This document shows positions 52,151-62,146 of a DNA stretch of 64,000 nt, piece by piece; position 1 is the first letter of the stretch, and each line of letters opens with the position of its first letter. The stretch is from Bdellovibrionia bacterium (GTDB lineage Bacteria > Bdellovibrionota > Bdellovibrionia > Bdellovibrionales > JAGQZY01). The translations under genes were made by a program, and so were the position numbers. Location of the stretch: positions 744,001 through 808,000 of the forward strand of contig JAUICP010000001.1 in the NCBI GenBank assembly GCA_030427805.1, read 5' to 3'. Under the pieces are notes generated by a model. That model was not told where the DNA came from. It worked only from the letters and a program-made list of their open reading frames with translations, and searched no databases.

Positions 52151-53266
52151 GTGAAATCTGACTTTAAATACGATCCCGTACTATTATTCTCCTGCCTTGC
52201 CCTTATGGGCCTCGGCTTAGTTCAGGTTTATTCATCGTCCTATATCTTTGCCATCGAGAAGTATAACGATGGTTTTTTCTTTATAAAGAAGCAGTTTCTC
52301 TTCAGCTTTTTGGGAATTTTGATGATTTTTCTCATTCCTCGGATTCCTTTTAAGCACATTAAGAACTATTCATTTCTTTTGTGGATCCTAGCGAGTTTTC
52401 TGATGGCTTTGACCTTTGTTCCCGGTATGGGCATTAAGGCGGGGGGAGCGACGCGTTGGTTGTCCCTGTTTGGAGGACTGCGTTTTGAGCCGGCTGAGCT
52501 TATGAAAATCGGGCTCGTCGCAATTCTAAGTACCTACATTATCCATAGGGACCATGTTTGGGGGCAGTGGAAATGGCCCATGCGAGTCATGGTTATTCTT
52601 TTCCCCATGGTCGGCCTATTGTTGCAGCCTGATTTTGGAAGTTTCGTTCTGTGTTTAGCGGTCGTGCTCGCCCTGAGCTTTGCTTTTGGTCTACCGTGGA
52701 AACATATTATTACCTCTGCTTTAATTGTCATACCGAGTATTACGGCGCTCATATTAATGGCTCCCTATCGTAGAAAGCGTATCTTTGCCTTTCTCGACCC
52801 ATGGTCGAATCCCGATAGCTCTGGCTTTCAGTTGATTCAAAGTATGATGAGTTTTCACTCTGGTGGACTGACTGGAGAAGGTTTGGGAGAGGGGCAGGGA
52901 AAGCTTTTCTTTTTACCCGAGGCCCATACCGATTTTACTCTCGCCGTACTCGGTGAAGAAATGGGTTACATTGGATTCTTAGCACTATTAGCCCTCTATG
53001 CCTTGATCATTCTAAGGGGCTTTCAAATTTCATTTAATGCTAAGGATACTTTTTTAAAAGCCTTTTCCCTCGGGTTAACAATCGTTTTTGGATTATCCGT
53101 TTTTACAAATGTCGGCGTTGTATTAGGCCTTCTGCCAACTAAAGGATTAACTTTACCCTTTATGAGCTATGGTGGAAGCTCCCTGATATCGATGTGTTTT
53201 TTACTATCTCTTTTATTGAATGCCGAAGCCGAATATCGTAGAAACAATTCCTATGCAGGACGCTGA
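52151..53266 (+). CDS. ftsW: Septal peptidoglycan glycosyltransferase FtsW
   Basis: A 371-residue SEDS protein with about ten membrane helices. Family marks include YSSSYIFA near the start, GGATRWL, LQPDFGSFV, GEGLGEGQGK followed by PEAHTDFTLAVLGEE, and MSYGGSSLI. It polymerises lipid II at the septum with FtsI. It starts at GTG 52151 with only a weak ribosome site. It restarts the dcw run after the inserted block and overlaps murG. Confidence 0.95.
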   Translation: MKSDFKYDPVLLFSCLALMGLGLVQVYSSSYIFAIEKYNDGFFFIKKQFLFSFLGILMIFLIPRIPFKHIKNYSFLLWILASFLMALTFVPGMGIKAGGATRWLSLFGGLRFEPAELMKIGLVAILSTYIIHRDHVWGQWKWPMRVMVILFPMVGLLLQPDFGSFVLCLAVVLALSFAFGLPWKHIITSALIVIPSITALILMAPYRRKRIFAFLDPWSNPDSSGFQLIQSMMSFHSGGLTGEGLGEGQGKLFFLPEAHTDFTLAVLGEEMGYIGFLALLALYALIILRGFQISFNAKDTFLKAFSLGLTIVFGLSVFTNVGVVLGLLPTKGLTLPFMSYGGSSLISMCFLLSLLLNAEAEYRRNNSYAGR

Positions 53267-54374
53267 AATATTGAAAAAAGAAAAACGCGAAAGAGTAATC
53301 ATAGCTGGTGGTGGTACGGGCGGACATATCTACCCAGGAATTGCCATTGCCAAGTCGATTCAAGAAAATCATCCAAATATTGAGGTTCATTTTGTTGGGG
53401 CCCACGGGGGACTTGAAGAGAAGATTATCCCCCAAGAAGGGTTTCCACTTCACTTGGTCCCCATTGGTAAACTTCACAGTAGTGTAGGGCGCCTGCAACA
53501 GCTTAAAACTCTCATTGGTTTACCCTTTGCGTTTCTTAAGAGTTTGTTTCTACTCATACGTCTACGACCAAAGGCCCTTTTAGGAGTCGGTGGTTTTGCT
53601 TCGGGTCCCATTATTTTTGTAGCTTCTCTTTTAAACTTTCGAACCGTTCTCTGGGAACCCAATGCCGTTCCCGGTCTTGCCAATAGACTCCTCGCCCGGT
53701 GGGTTGATCTATGTCTCGTGGTGTTTAAGGATGCCACCAAGCATCTGAAAAATCCAAAGGTTCTACAATCGGGATTGCCGGTTCGACCCAACATGCAGCC
53801 TCATCCGAAGAAAAGAGACAAGTCCTATGGACCCATTCGAATTTTAGTTTTTGGTGGCAGCCAAGGGGCCCACGCCATTAACGATGTTCTTTGTCGTCTA
53901 TTGATCTCTAAACCGGCTTGGTTGGATCAAGTCGAAATCGTCCATCAAACAGGCCCCAAAGATTTTTCTGAAATCAATCAAGCCTACAAGGATTTGCCCA
54001 AGACAATATCAGTCTTTGAATATTTGCACGATATGGATGCCAGAATGGCTTGGGCTGATTTTGTGATTTGCAGAGCTGGGGCGAGTACGGTGGCCGAAAT
54101 TTGTGCTTGTGAGAAAGCTGCCCTATTTATTCCGCTACCAACGGCAGCGGATAATCACCAACAAAAAAATGCAGAAGTTCTCGCTGTCCAAGGGGCAGCC
54201 CGAATTATTTTACAAAGAGATCTCAGCGAATCGAAACTCGAGGAAGTCATTAAGGACCTCATTGAAAATCCAGAGAGAATTAATGTCCTCGAAGAACGAG
54301 TTCGTGACTTTCAATATCCCAATGCTGCAGACCGGATTACGAGACAGCTCTTAGAGGAGGGTCTTAATGAGTAG
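53253..54374 (+). CDS. murG: UDP-GlcNAc:lipid I transferase MurG
   Basis: About 373 residues. It has the GGGTGGHIYPG lipid-contact loop, GVGGFASGP, WEPNAVPG, GGSQGAHAIN and CRAGASTVAE motifs. MurG makes lipid II. The start is uncertain: ATG 53253 and ATG 53220 are both inside the end of ftsW and neither has a clear ribosome site; translational coupling to ftsW is likely. It overlaps murC by 8 bases. Confidence 0.94.
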   Translation: MQDAEILKKEKRERVIIAGGGTGGHIYPGIAIAKSIQENHPNIEVHFVGAHGGLEEKIIPQEGFPLHLVPIGKLHSSVGRLQQLKTLIGLPFAFLKSLFLLIRLRPKALLGVGGFASGPIIFVASLLNFRTVLWEPNAVPGLANRLLARWVDLCLVVFKDATKHLKNPKVLQSGLPVRPNMQPHPKKRDKSYGPIRILVFGGSQGAHAINDVLCRLLISKPAWLDQVEIVHQTGPKDFSEINQAYKDLPKTISVFEYLHDMDARMAWADFVICRAGASTVAEICACEKAALFIPLPTAADNHQQKNAEVLAVQGAARIILQRDLSESKLEEVIKDLIENPERINVLEERVRDFQYPNAADRITRQLLEEGLNE

Positions 54375-55722
54375 ATTAAGCCAATCGCGCTTTCATTTTA
54401 TTGGTATCGGTGGAATCGGTATGTCGGGTCTGGCGGAGTTACTTAAAAACATGGGAGCTAAGGTCACGGGGAGTGATCTCAGTGAAAACGCTCAGGTCCA
54501 AAGGTTAAAAGCGCTCGGTATTCCGATCAAAAAGGGGCATGCGGCTGACAATTTAAGAGACCCTGATGTTGTTGTCTATTCGAGCGCCGTTAAATTGGAT
54601 AACCCCGAAATACAAGCGGCCCGAGAAAATAAAATTCCTATTATCAGAAGAGCCGAGGCTTTGGCTGAAATCATGCGATTAAAGCGGGGTATCGCCGTAG
54701 GTGGAACCCATGGCAAAACGACAACGACAAGTCTTATGGCATCGGTGTTTATCGAAGCTCAATGGAGTCCGACGGTTGTTGTTGGTGGAAGGCTTGATCT
54801 TATTAAGTCCACATCCTTTTTAGGACAGGGTGAATGGTTGATTGCTGAGGCTGATGAAAGTGATGGAAGTTTTAATCTTCTGAGTCCAGAGATTGCCGTC
54901 ATTACAAATATCGATAAGGATCACCTCGATCACTATAAGAACTTTGCGGCCGTTCAAGAAGCTTTTTACAATTTCGCCGAGAAGATTCCATTTTATGGAT
55001 CTGTTATCGCTTGTGGTGATGACCCTATTGTTCGATCAGTCTTCAAAGATTTTTCGAAACGGATTGTATACTATGGTTTCAATGAGGATAACGACCTCAT
55101 TCTTAAAAAGTCTCGAGGGCAGTATTCGATTTTTAAAGAGAGTATTGAGCTTGGTACCTTTCGTTTACAGGTACCAGGGGAGCACAATGCACTCAATGGC
55201 TTAGCAGCATTTGCCGCGGCGATGGAGGCTGGAATTTCCCCTGAAAGTGCTATCAAAGGTTTGTATTCCTTTGCCGGTGTTGACCGGCGCTTTCATCACA
55301 AGGGTCGTGAACAAGAAGTGGATTTTTACGATGATTATGGTCATCATCCCACCGAAGTGCGTGCGACCTTAAAAGGATTCCGCGAGCGTTTTCCGGATCG
55401 AAGACTCGTCGTATTGTTTCAACCCCATAGGTACTCAAGAACTGAAGCCTGTTGGGATGACTTTAGAGAGTGTTTTTCAGATTGCGATGAGCTTTTTATC
55501 ACGGATATTTATGCCGCCGGAGAAAAGCCCTTGCCAGAAATTACCAGTGAAACCATGGTTTCCGTTAATAGTCACGGCAGGGCTCAATACATTCCGCGAT
55601 CTGAAGCTACGGCCTCAGAGCTTAAGGCAATACTCAAAGAGGGAGATGTCTTTCTCACTCTCGGGGCAGGTGATGTCTGGAAAATTGGCGAAGAAGTAAA
55701 ATCCTTAAAAGCACAAGGCTAA
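54367..55722 (+). CDS. murC: UDP-MurNAc:L-alanine ligase MurC
   Basis: A 451-residue Mur ligase that adds the first stem residue. It shows GIGGIGMSGLAELL, the ATP loop GGTHGKTTTTS, EADESDGSF, NIDKDHLDHY, and YDDYGHHPTEV with the HHP segment typical of MurC. It starts within the end of murG and precedes murB by 38 bases. Confidence 0.97.
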   Translation: MSRLSQSRFHFIGIGGIGMSGLAELLKNMGAKVTGSDLSENAQVQRLKALGIPIKKGHAADNLRDPDVVVYSSAVKLDNPEIQAARENKIPIIRRAEALAEIMRLKRGIAVGGTHGKTTTTSLMASVFIEAQWSPTVVVGGRLDLIKSTSFLGQGEWLIAEADESDGSFNLLSPEIAVITNIDKDHLDHYKNFAAVQEAFYNFAEKIPFYGSVIACGDDPIVRSVFKDFSKRIVYYGFNEDNDLILKKSRGQYSIFKESIELGTFRLQVPGEHNALNGLAAFAAAMEAGISPESAIKGLYSFAGVDRRFHHKGREQEVDFYDDYGHHPTEVRATLKGFRERFPDRRLVVLFQPHRYSRTEACWDDFRECFSDCDELFITDIYAAGEKPLPEITSETMVSVNSHGRAQYIPRSEATASELKAILKEGDVFLTLGAGDVWKIGEEVKSLKAQG

Positions 55723-55760
55723 ACGGATTGTTCCGACTGGGTTTAAGTTAAGAGAGAATT

Positions 55761-56672
55761 ATGAGTGAATCCTTAGAGATAAAAGAAAATGTCACTTTAG
55801 CTCCATTCACTTCGTGGCAAGTGGGTGGATCGGCTGAATTCTTTTGCCTGCCGGAGACACTAGAGCAACTTAAGGACGCTTTGCGATTTGCAAAAGACAA
55901 AGGCCATAAGCTTACGATTTTAGGAAGTGGAAGTAATGTTCTTATTTCTGATCACGGGATTCAGGGACTCACCCTTTGTACGAAGAAGTTAAAGGCCAAA
56001 GAAATAAACAAAACTGAGACTCGCCTTGAAGTCATTTGCGAATCGGGCCTTTTGAAAACTGAACTGCTGAAAACGTTCTTAAAAGAGAAGTTGCCGCCAG
56101 CAGAATTTTTAGCGGGTGTGCCCGGTGATGTGGGCGGTGGCGTTGTTATGAATGCCGGCGTTGGAGAACAAATTCGCCCTCGAGAATTTGTTGAAATCAC
56201 AGACTGGATCGAAGTTCTTTCGCTCGAAGAAGAAAGCTTCTTAGAATTAAAGCACTATAATCGAGATGACCTTTCTTGGTCCTATCGTCATTGCCGAGGT
56301 TGGGAGCCAGGGCTCATCTATAGAGCACAAATATCTTGGCCATTATCTGATGCCGACCCAGAAATCATTCAACGGGTCCGATCGGCCAATCAAATTCGTC
56401 TTAAAAAGCAGCCCTTGGATATGCCGAGTTGTGGGTCGGTTTTCGTAAATCCAGAGGGGCATAAATCCGGTCAGTTAATCGACCAGAGTGGTTTGCGGGG
56501 CTTTCAAGTGGGGCAGGCCCAAGTTTCAGAAAAGCATGCTAACTTTATCGTGAATTTGGGTGGAGCAACTGCCGAAAATATTGATGCGGTCATCAAGCAC
56601 GTTCAAAAAACAGTCCTTGAAAAAAAAGGTGTGCAGTTGCGAACTGAAGTTGTTTATTTAGGAAGTTGGTAG
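55761..56672 (+). CDS. murB: UDP-N-acetylenolpyruvoylglucosamine reductase MurB
   Basis: A 303-residue FAD enzyme that reduces UDP-GlcNAc-enolpyruvate to UDP-MurNAc. The FAD-binding LGSGSNVLIS, GVPGDVGGGVVMNAG, catalytic Ser in SCGSVFVNPEG and the C-terminal Glu in LRTEVVYLG are present. Length fits the short type II form. In many bacteria ddl lies between murB and ftsQ; here there is none. Confidence 0.96.
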   Translation: MSESLEIKENVTLAPFTSWQVGGSAEFFCLPETLEQLKDALRFAKDKGHKLTILGSGSNVLISDHGIQGLTLCTKKLKAKEINKTETRLEVICESGLLKTELLKTFLKEKLPPAEFLAGVPGDVGGGVVMNAGVGEQIRPREFVEITDWIEVLSLEEESFLELKHYNRDDLSWSYRHCRGWEPGLIYRAQISWPLSDADPEIIQRVRSANQIRLKKQPLDMPSCGSVFVNPEGHKSGQLIDQSGLRGFQVGQAQVSEKHANFIVNLGGATAENIDAVIKHVQKTVLEKKGVQLRTEVVYLGSW

Positions 56673-56816
56673 GGGCCAACGAAGGGTCACCGGTGCCCAA
56701 GTGTCAGAACGAATAGAGTCATGGCCGTCCATCAATTCTTCATCTTTAAGCCCTACCTTAGCCTAAAATTCTTTTTATATATCTTCAGCCCATTTGATCT
56801 CCGATAAAATAGAGAG

Positions 56817-57557
56817 ATGAAGGCGTCTCGAAGAATTTTTGTGCTCTTATTTTTAGTGGTGATGGTGGTCGCAGGTATTCAGTACTTTCGCGAGAATCAC
56901 GACATATTCAAAGTGCGTACAATTCCAGTTTACGTTTCGGGGTTCCAGTCAGACTTACCAATATATAGAGACTTAAGATCCAGACTTTTAAATCGAGTTA
57001 AAGAGTTTCAAGAGATGTACATTTGGGAAATCAGCCTTTCTCAACTGGAAGAAACATTGGAGCAAGATGCTTGGGTACAAAAAACCGAGGTCTTTCGCGG
57101 TTTGCCCAATAAGTTGAGCGTTAAGATCTTTCCAAAAGAAGCGGTTGCCCTTTATGTGAGTCCCCACGGAAAGGTTTTTCCCATTGCAGTGGATGGAAGT
57201 CCCTTAGCTTCTGTGCAAATTACTCAAGCACCAGATGCACCGATTACTAGACAAAAGTCTTTATTTAAAGACGAAGACCTGCGCAAAAAAATGGCACTTC
57301 TCGTTTCTTTTTTGATAGAAGGGACAAGCATAAGTCGATCAAACATCAAAGAGATATCCTATAAAAAGGACAATGGCTTTGAGTTAGAGCTAATGAAACC
57401 ACAATTAAAAGTGGTTTTAGGCCATGGCAATTTTCACAAACGAATCCAAAGAGTCCGTCGAGTCCTCGACTATATTGAGTTCCACAAATTGAATGGTCGC
57501 GTTATTGATTCAACTTTCTCAAAGAAAGTCCTTGTCAGACTGCGTAAGGAGTCCTAG
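56817..57557 (+). CDS. ftsQ: Cell division protein FtsQ
   Basis: A 246-residue bitopic protein with an N-terminal membrane helix (about 7-23), a POTRA-type domain (about 33-100, containing YIWEISLSQLEE and AWVQKTEVFRGLPNKLSV) and a beta-rich C-terminal domain. FtsQ recruits FtsL/FtsB to the septum. The gene is separated from murB by 144 bases with a CACCGGTG palindrome near 56688 but no clear promoter. It precedes ftsA. Confidence 0.88.
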   Translation: MKASRRIFVLLFLVVMVVAGIQYFRENHDIFKVRTIPVYVSGFQSDLPIYRDLRSRLLNRVKEFQEMYIWEISLSQLEETLEQDAWVQKTEVFRGLPNKLSVKIFPKEAVALYVSPHGKVFPIAVDGSPLASVQITQAPDAPITRQKSLFKDEDLRKKMALLVSFLIEGTSISRSNIKEISYKKDNGFELELMKPQLKVVLGHGNFHKRIQRVRRVLDYIEFHKLNGRVIDSTFSKKVLVRLRKES

Positions 57558-57652
57558 CCTTTAATAGGAAGACTAAAGACCTAAGCCGTAAGAATTGTTA
57601 GCTTTTTTATCTTTGTCTTCACTATGATGGAGGGGAAACCCAGGGATTCTTA

Positions 57653-58900
57653 ATGTCAACGCAACACCATCGCAGACAACGGATTGTCGCTGGTCTTGAT
57701 CTTGGGACTAGCAAAATAGCGGTACTCATTGGCTCTATTCGTGAGAATGAAGAGGGCGTTGATGTTATTGGAGTGGGTGTCGCCCCAAGCACAGGCATTC
57801 GTCAAGGTGTCGTCGTCAATATCGAAGCAACAACAGAAGCGATTCGCAAAGCACGTCTTGAGGCAGAACTCATGGCCGGTGTTGAAATCGATAATGTTTG
57901 GTTAGGCGTTTCGGGTAATCACATTCAATCATTCGATAGTAAGGGAATGATTGCGATTAAGAATAAAGAAGTAAACCAAGACGATGTGGCACGTGTTTTA
58001 GAAACGGCCAAGAGCGTGAATGTTCCCAATGAGCGTGAAGTTCTTCACGTCTTGCCCCGCGAGTTTATAATTGATGAACAACAAGGTGTTGCGGATCCCA
58101 TCGGTATGACAGGAGTTCGTTTAGAGGCCTCTGTCCATATTATTACTGGCAGTCAGACCGCTTTGCAGAACTCTATTAAATGTTGTGAAAAATCGGGATT
58201 AAAAATTAATGGGCTGGTTCTTCAGTCTTTAGCCTCTTCATTGGCAGTGCTAAGTCCTGACGAGAAAAACCTGGGTGTTGCTCTCGTCGATATTGGTGGT
58301 GGACACGTTGAGCTTCTTTGTTTTGACCAAGGCGCTGCAAGTTTCACTGGCATGGTTCCCGTCGGTGGCAATCATTTTACTCACGATGTGGCTGTTGGAT
58401 TGCGAACGCCTCAGGTGAGTGCTGAAAAAATTAAACAACAATACGGATGCGCCATGAGTGAAATGGTCTCCGATGATGAAAGTATTGAAGTTGAAGGTGT
58501 TGGTGGCAGGAAGTCTCGATCCGTGCGCAGAAAGTATCTCTGCGAGGTGATTGAGCCAAGGGCCGAAGAAACATTAGCACTGATAAAGAATGCCCTTGAA
58601 AAAGAAGGATTAATTGATCGACTGGGTTCAGGTGTCGTTATCACCGGAGGAGCCAGTCAACTTGATGGACTTGTGGAGCTTGGAGAATTTGTTTTTGATA
58701 TTCCAGTTCGTTTGGGAGCACCTGCTAATACCGGGGGCTTGAAAGATGCGGTTCGCTCTCCAGCTTTTGCAACTTCATTTGGATTATTATTATATGGATT
58801 AGAACAGGAGAGGGCTCGCCATAGCGAGAAGTCTGACGAGATGGGAATTTTCAAAGGTATTTCCCGTAGACTTAAGGGGCTTCTCGGTGGTGCACTCTAG
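57653..58900 (+). CDS. ftsA: Cell division protein FtsA
   Basis: A 415-residue actin-like protein that ties FtsZ filaments to the membrane. It has [15 protein letters not shown], the [13 protein letters not shown] phosphate loop, GGASQLDGL and, at the C-terminus, an amphipathic basic helix ([14 protein letters not shown]) for membrane targeting. It starts 95 bases after ftsQ and ends 14 bases before ftsZ. Confidence 0.96.
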   Translation: MSTQHHRRQRIVAGLDLGTSKIAVLIGSIRENEEGVDVIGVGVAPSTGIRQGVVVNIEATTEAIRKARLEAELMAGVEIDNVWLGVSGNHIQSFDSKGMIAIKNKEVNQDDVARVLETAKSVNVPNEREVLHVLPREFIIDEQQGVADPIGMTGVRLEASVHIITGSQTALQNSIKCCEKSGLKINGLVLQSLASSLAVLSPDEKNLGVALVDIGGGHVELLCFDQGAASFTGMVPVGGNHFTHDVAVGLRTPQVSAEKIKQQYGCAMSEMVSDDESIEVEGVGGRKSRSVRRKYLCEVIEPRAEETLALIKNALEKEGLIDRLGSGVVITGGASQLDGLVELGEFVFDIPVRLGAPANTGGLKDAVRSPAFATSFGLLLYGLEQERARHSEKSDEMGIFKGISRRLKGLLGGAL

Positions 58901-58914
58901 TAAGAGGGGGTCGA

Positions 58915-60465
58915 ATGTTTGAGCTCGAAGAAAATGTTAACATAGGCGCGAATATCAAGGTTGTTGGTATTGGTGGTGGCGGAAACAACGCCGTATCGAC
59001 GATGATCGAAGGCGGTTTGTCTGGTGTCGAATTTATCGTAGCCAATACCGATAAACAGGCTTTAGAAAGTCATTCCGCTACAAAAAAGATTCAACTCGGA
59101 TCAGAACTCACAAAGGGTCTTGGTGCTGGGGCGAATCCAGAAATTGGTAAGCGGGCCGCGATCGAGTCCTATAATGACATTGTCGAAGCGCTCGAGGGTG
59201 CAGACATGGTTTTTGTAACCGCTGGAATGGGCGGAGGAACCGGAACGGGTGGTGCTCCCATCGTCGCAAAAATTGCGAGAGAACTTGGTGCTCTAACAAT
59301 TGGTGTGGTGACAAAGCCTTTTATGTTCGAAGGCCGCAAGCGTATGAAGCACGCCAATGGCGGGATTCACGAGCTTAAAGAGAATGTAGATACACTCATT
59401 GTTATTCCAAACCAAAAACTTCTTTCGATATCTAGTGAGAAGACTCCACTTTTAGAAACCTTTAAAAAGGCCGACGAAGTTCTTCTTCAGGCGGTAAAAG
59501 GGATTTCAGACCTCATTAATATTCGCGGTCTTATCAACCTGGATTTTGCTGATATTCGAACAGTTATGTCGGCTCAAGGTATGGCAATTATGGGTGCCGG
59601 TGTGGCTGAAGGTGATAACCGAGCCATCGAAGCAGCCACTGCGGCCATTTCTTCTCCACTTCTCGAAAACATTTCGATCGATGGTGCCACTGGTATCATC
59701 ATCAATATTACGGGTGGTGAGGCCCTCAGCTTGCACGAAGTGAATGAGGCATCAACTCTCATTACTGAGGCGGCCCATGAAGAAGCTGAAATTATTTTTG
59801 GTGCAGTGATTGATAAAAACCTTGGTGATGAACAGGTTCAAGTCACAGTTATTGCAACTGGTTTTGGGCAAGAAGAAAATAATGCCGTATTGAATCCTTA
59901 CCAACAGATGAGTCAGTTGAATCAGCAAATTCAACAGACGGCGCAAATGAATCAAGGACTTCAGCAAGGCGGTCAGCAGTTTTACCAGGACCCCAATCAG
60001 ATGGGTCAGGGTCAGGGTCAGCCGCGAAATATGATCTCATCTAATGGTGAGCCGCAGTGGCAACATCAGCCCCAGCAGTCGGGTGGGGTACCAGTTTCGG
60101 CTCAACAAGAAGTACAAAAGATTCAGCCTCTTCCGCAAGAAGCTATTCAACAGGCTGTGGATCAAACAATTCACCAGCAATTGAGTCAGCAAGAGCAGGC
60201 CCAAGGGGATGATAAGAAATTGCCAAGAGATATCTTATTAGAGAAGGCAAAGCAATTTCGTGAAACCCAAGAGCGTGTCGCCAGCGAACCGGCTCCCGAG
60301 CAGCTTTCTATGAATGTTGAAAACTCAGAGTCGACTCTTGATAAAGCCAAGCAAATGGCTGAAGAAGTTCTTAAAGCTCCGTTTATCGACAGCGGAGATG
60401 CGGACCTCGATGTGCCAGCTTACTTGCGCAAGAAGCAAAACGAGAATTCTCCGGAATCTCCTTAA
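58915..60465 (+). CDS. ftsZ: Cell division protein FtsZ with long Gln-rich linker
   Basis: A 516-residue tubulin-like GTPase that forms the division ring. The GTPase core (about 1-320) has [12 protein letters not shown], the [13 protein letters not shown] phosphate loop and the [12 protein letters not shown]7 loop. An unusually long linker (about 325-490) follows, very rich in Gln, and the C-terminal peptide [12 protein letters not shown] binds FtsA and other partners. The gene has AAGAGGGGG just upstream and ends the dcw cluster. Confidence 0.97.
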   Translation: MFELEENVNIGANIKVVGIGGGGNNAVSTMIEGGLSGVEFIVANTDKQALESHSATKKIQLGSELTKGLGAGANPEIGKRAAIESYNDIVEALEGADMVFVTAGMGGGTGTGGAPIVAKIARELGALTIGVVTKPFMFEGRKRMKHANGGIHELKENVDTLIVIPNQKLLSISSEKTPLLETFKKADEVLLQAVKGISDLINIRGLINLDFADIRTVMSAQGMAIMGAGVAEGDNRAIEAATAAISSPLLENISIDGATGIIINITGGEALSLHEVNEASTLITEAAHEEAEIIFGAVIDKNLGDEQVQVTVIATGFGQEENNAVLNPYQQMSQLNQQIQQTAQMNQGLQQGGQQFYQDPNQMGQGQGQPRNMISSNGEPQWQHQPQQSGGVPVSAQQEVQKIQPLPQEAIQQAVDQTIHQQLSQQEQAQGDDKKLPRDILLEKAKQFRETQERVASEPAPEQLSMNVENSESTLDKAKQMAEEVLKAPFIDSGDADLDVPAYLRKKQNENSPESP

Positions 60466-60492
60466 GTTTCAGGGGGCAGAGTCTCAATAAAT

Positions 60493-61245
60493 ATGAGTCA
60501 TAAACTCATCTTTTTATCAGATATCCATTTAGAAACAGGGCACGAGTCAAAAGCACGTGCCCTGATTGCGTTTTTGGAGGAGTTGCCTTCGAAAAACGTG
60601 ACCGATCTCTTTTTAGTCGGAGATATTTTTGACCTTTGGATTGCCCGCCACAAGTACTTTGAGGAGCGTTACTCTGACGTGGTAGCAGCCATTCGCAAGG
60701 TTTGTGATCAAGGAATAAAAGTTCACTACTTCGAAGGGAATCACGATCTTTATTTAAAGACCTATTGGACTCAGTTTAAAAACCTTAAAGTTTACCCTGG
60801 GCCAGAAAATTTCGAATATTCTGGTAAAAAAATTCGCGTTGAGCACGGCGATCAAGCTAATCCCAACGACAAAGGTTACTTGTTTCTTCGCTGGTTTTTG
60901 CGAACCTTTATTATGAAGCTCATTGCTCGATTCCTTCCGGGTGGGATCGTTTCGTGGATTGGTAATAAAGCGAGCCATTCATCGCGAAAGTACACCTCTA
61001 CCGCTAAAAAAATTGAAGAAGATGATACTATTAATATGCTTCGCGATTATGCCAAGAACCGCTTTGATCAAGAGGCATTTGACCTATTGGTTACTGGCCA
61101 TGTTCACGTTCAAGACGATTGGCAAATTATGGCTGATGGCTTCGAAGGTCGCTCTGTAAACCTCGGCACCTGGCTCAAAAAACCCATTGCCTTCGAATGG
61201 GTCCCAAATGGTGCTAGTCGGTGGATTGAAATCGACTCGGAGTAG
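60493..61245 (+). CDS. lpxH: LpxH-like UDP-2,3-diacylglucosamine diphosphatase
   Basis: A 250-residue calcineurin-like metallophosphoesterase. The metal-binding motifs are SDIHLE, VGDIFDLW, EGNHD, VEHGDQ and TGHVH. The arrangement is that of LpxH, which splits UDP-diacylglucosamine to lipid X in lipid A synthesis. An LpxH-related phosphatase with another substrate cannot be excluded. It follows ftsZ by 27 bases and may share its transcript. Confidence 0.8.
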   Translation: MSHKLIFLSDIHLETGHESKARALIAFLEELPSKNVTDLFLVGDIFDLWIARHKYFEERYSDVVAAIRKVCDQGIKVHYFEGNHDLYLKTYWTQFKNLKVYPGPENFEYSGKKIRVEHGDQANPNDKGYLFLRWFLRTFIMKLIARFLPGGIVSWIGNKASHSSRKYTSTAKKIEEDDTINMLRDYAKNRFDQEAFDLLVTGHVHVQDDWQIMADGFEGRSVNLGTWLKKPIAFEWVPNGASRWIEIDSE

Positions 61246-61254
61246 GAGAAACTA

Positions 61255-62121
61255 GTGAAAACAGGATTGATCATTGGGTTTTTTGTAGGTGTTCTGTCTT
61301 TCTGGCTCGCCCAATCCCTTTTAGTGACTTCAAAAAATAGGATTGATTCAGAGCCAAACATGGCTGAACAAATGGAATCCCCTGCCGAATGCGGACTGGG
61401 AAATGGTGAAGTTAATGAAATTAATCAAAGCCGAGATCAGACGGATTTAAAGGATCCAATAAGTGAAAAACTCCAGTCTAAAAATACTCAAAAGGACAAA
61501 ATTGAGGACAAGGAATCTTCGCAAAGTGATTTTAGCCAAAAAGTTAATAGCTCTCGACTCGATCGTCAAGCGTGCTTAGAAGTTTTAAAACCATCTGACC
61601 TTCCCGATCTTCATAAGCAGATTGAGCTGAAAATCACAGATTTTTTAACGACAAATGACAAAATTTTTGTCACAGATCTCACGCGGGGGGGACATTACAC
61701 ACGCGACGTGGGAATGCTCAATCGAATGCGCGGGAAGTACAAATTTAAAGCTTCTTATTTTAATGAGCCCGGTATCGAAACAACAGGAGAACTCGAAATC
61801 AAGAGTGCTACTGATGGTAGAGTCGACGGGGGAATGAGTTTAAAGACCTATGAGAAAAACAAAGGTGGAAAAGGTGGAGCAACTATGAGTTCGAGCGGAG
61901 GAATTGATTTTAATGTCCTCGGAACAGACTCCACCAATGAACATCTCAATTTTGTTTGGAATAATGGTTACACCAGCAAATGGCCTAAAATAATTCGTTT
62001 TGCCATTCAAATTCCTGCTGATATGAGTCGGAATGAACGAAGAGATATTCGTCTCTATTCTCTCAACGAAGAATTTATCTGGAACGAGATAGGTGAAGCC
62101 ACCATCGAAAGAGTGGAATAA
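61255..62121 (+). CDS. Membrane-anchored protein of unknown function
   Basis: A 288-residue protein starting at GTG 61255 behind AGGAG (61243-61247). One N-terminal membrane helix (about 4-24) is followed by an acidic, probably disordered stretch (about 30-105) and a C-terminal beta-rich domain of about 160 residues with no known motif. It is probably exposed to the periplasm. It follows the lpxH-like gene by 9 bases. Confidence 0.7.
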   Translation: MKTGLIIGFFVGVLSFWLAQSLLVTSKNRIDSEPNMAEQMESPAECGLGNGEVNEINQSRDQTDLKDPISEKLQSKNTQKDKIEDKESSQSDFSQKVNSSRLDRQACLEVLKPSDLPDLHKQIELKITDFLTTNDKIFVTDLTRGGHYTRDVGMLNRMRGKYKFKASYFNEPGIETTGELEIKSATDGRVDGGMSLKTYEKNKGGKGGATMSSSGGIDFNVLGTDSTNEHLNFVWNNGYTSKWPKIIRFAIQIPADMSRNERRDIRLYSLNEEFIWNEIGEATIERVE

Positions 62122-62146
62122 AGAAAGAGTCAGTTAAAACAGAATA

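Noticed and set aside
57595-57628. Promoter before ftsA (TTGTTA and TATGAT)
   Set aside because: The boxes are 22 bases apart, too far for a standard sigma-70 promoter.
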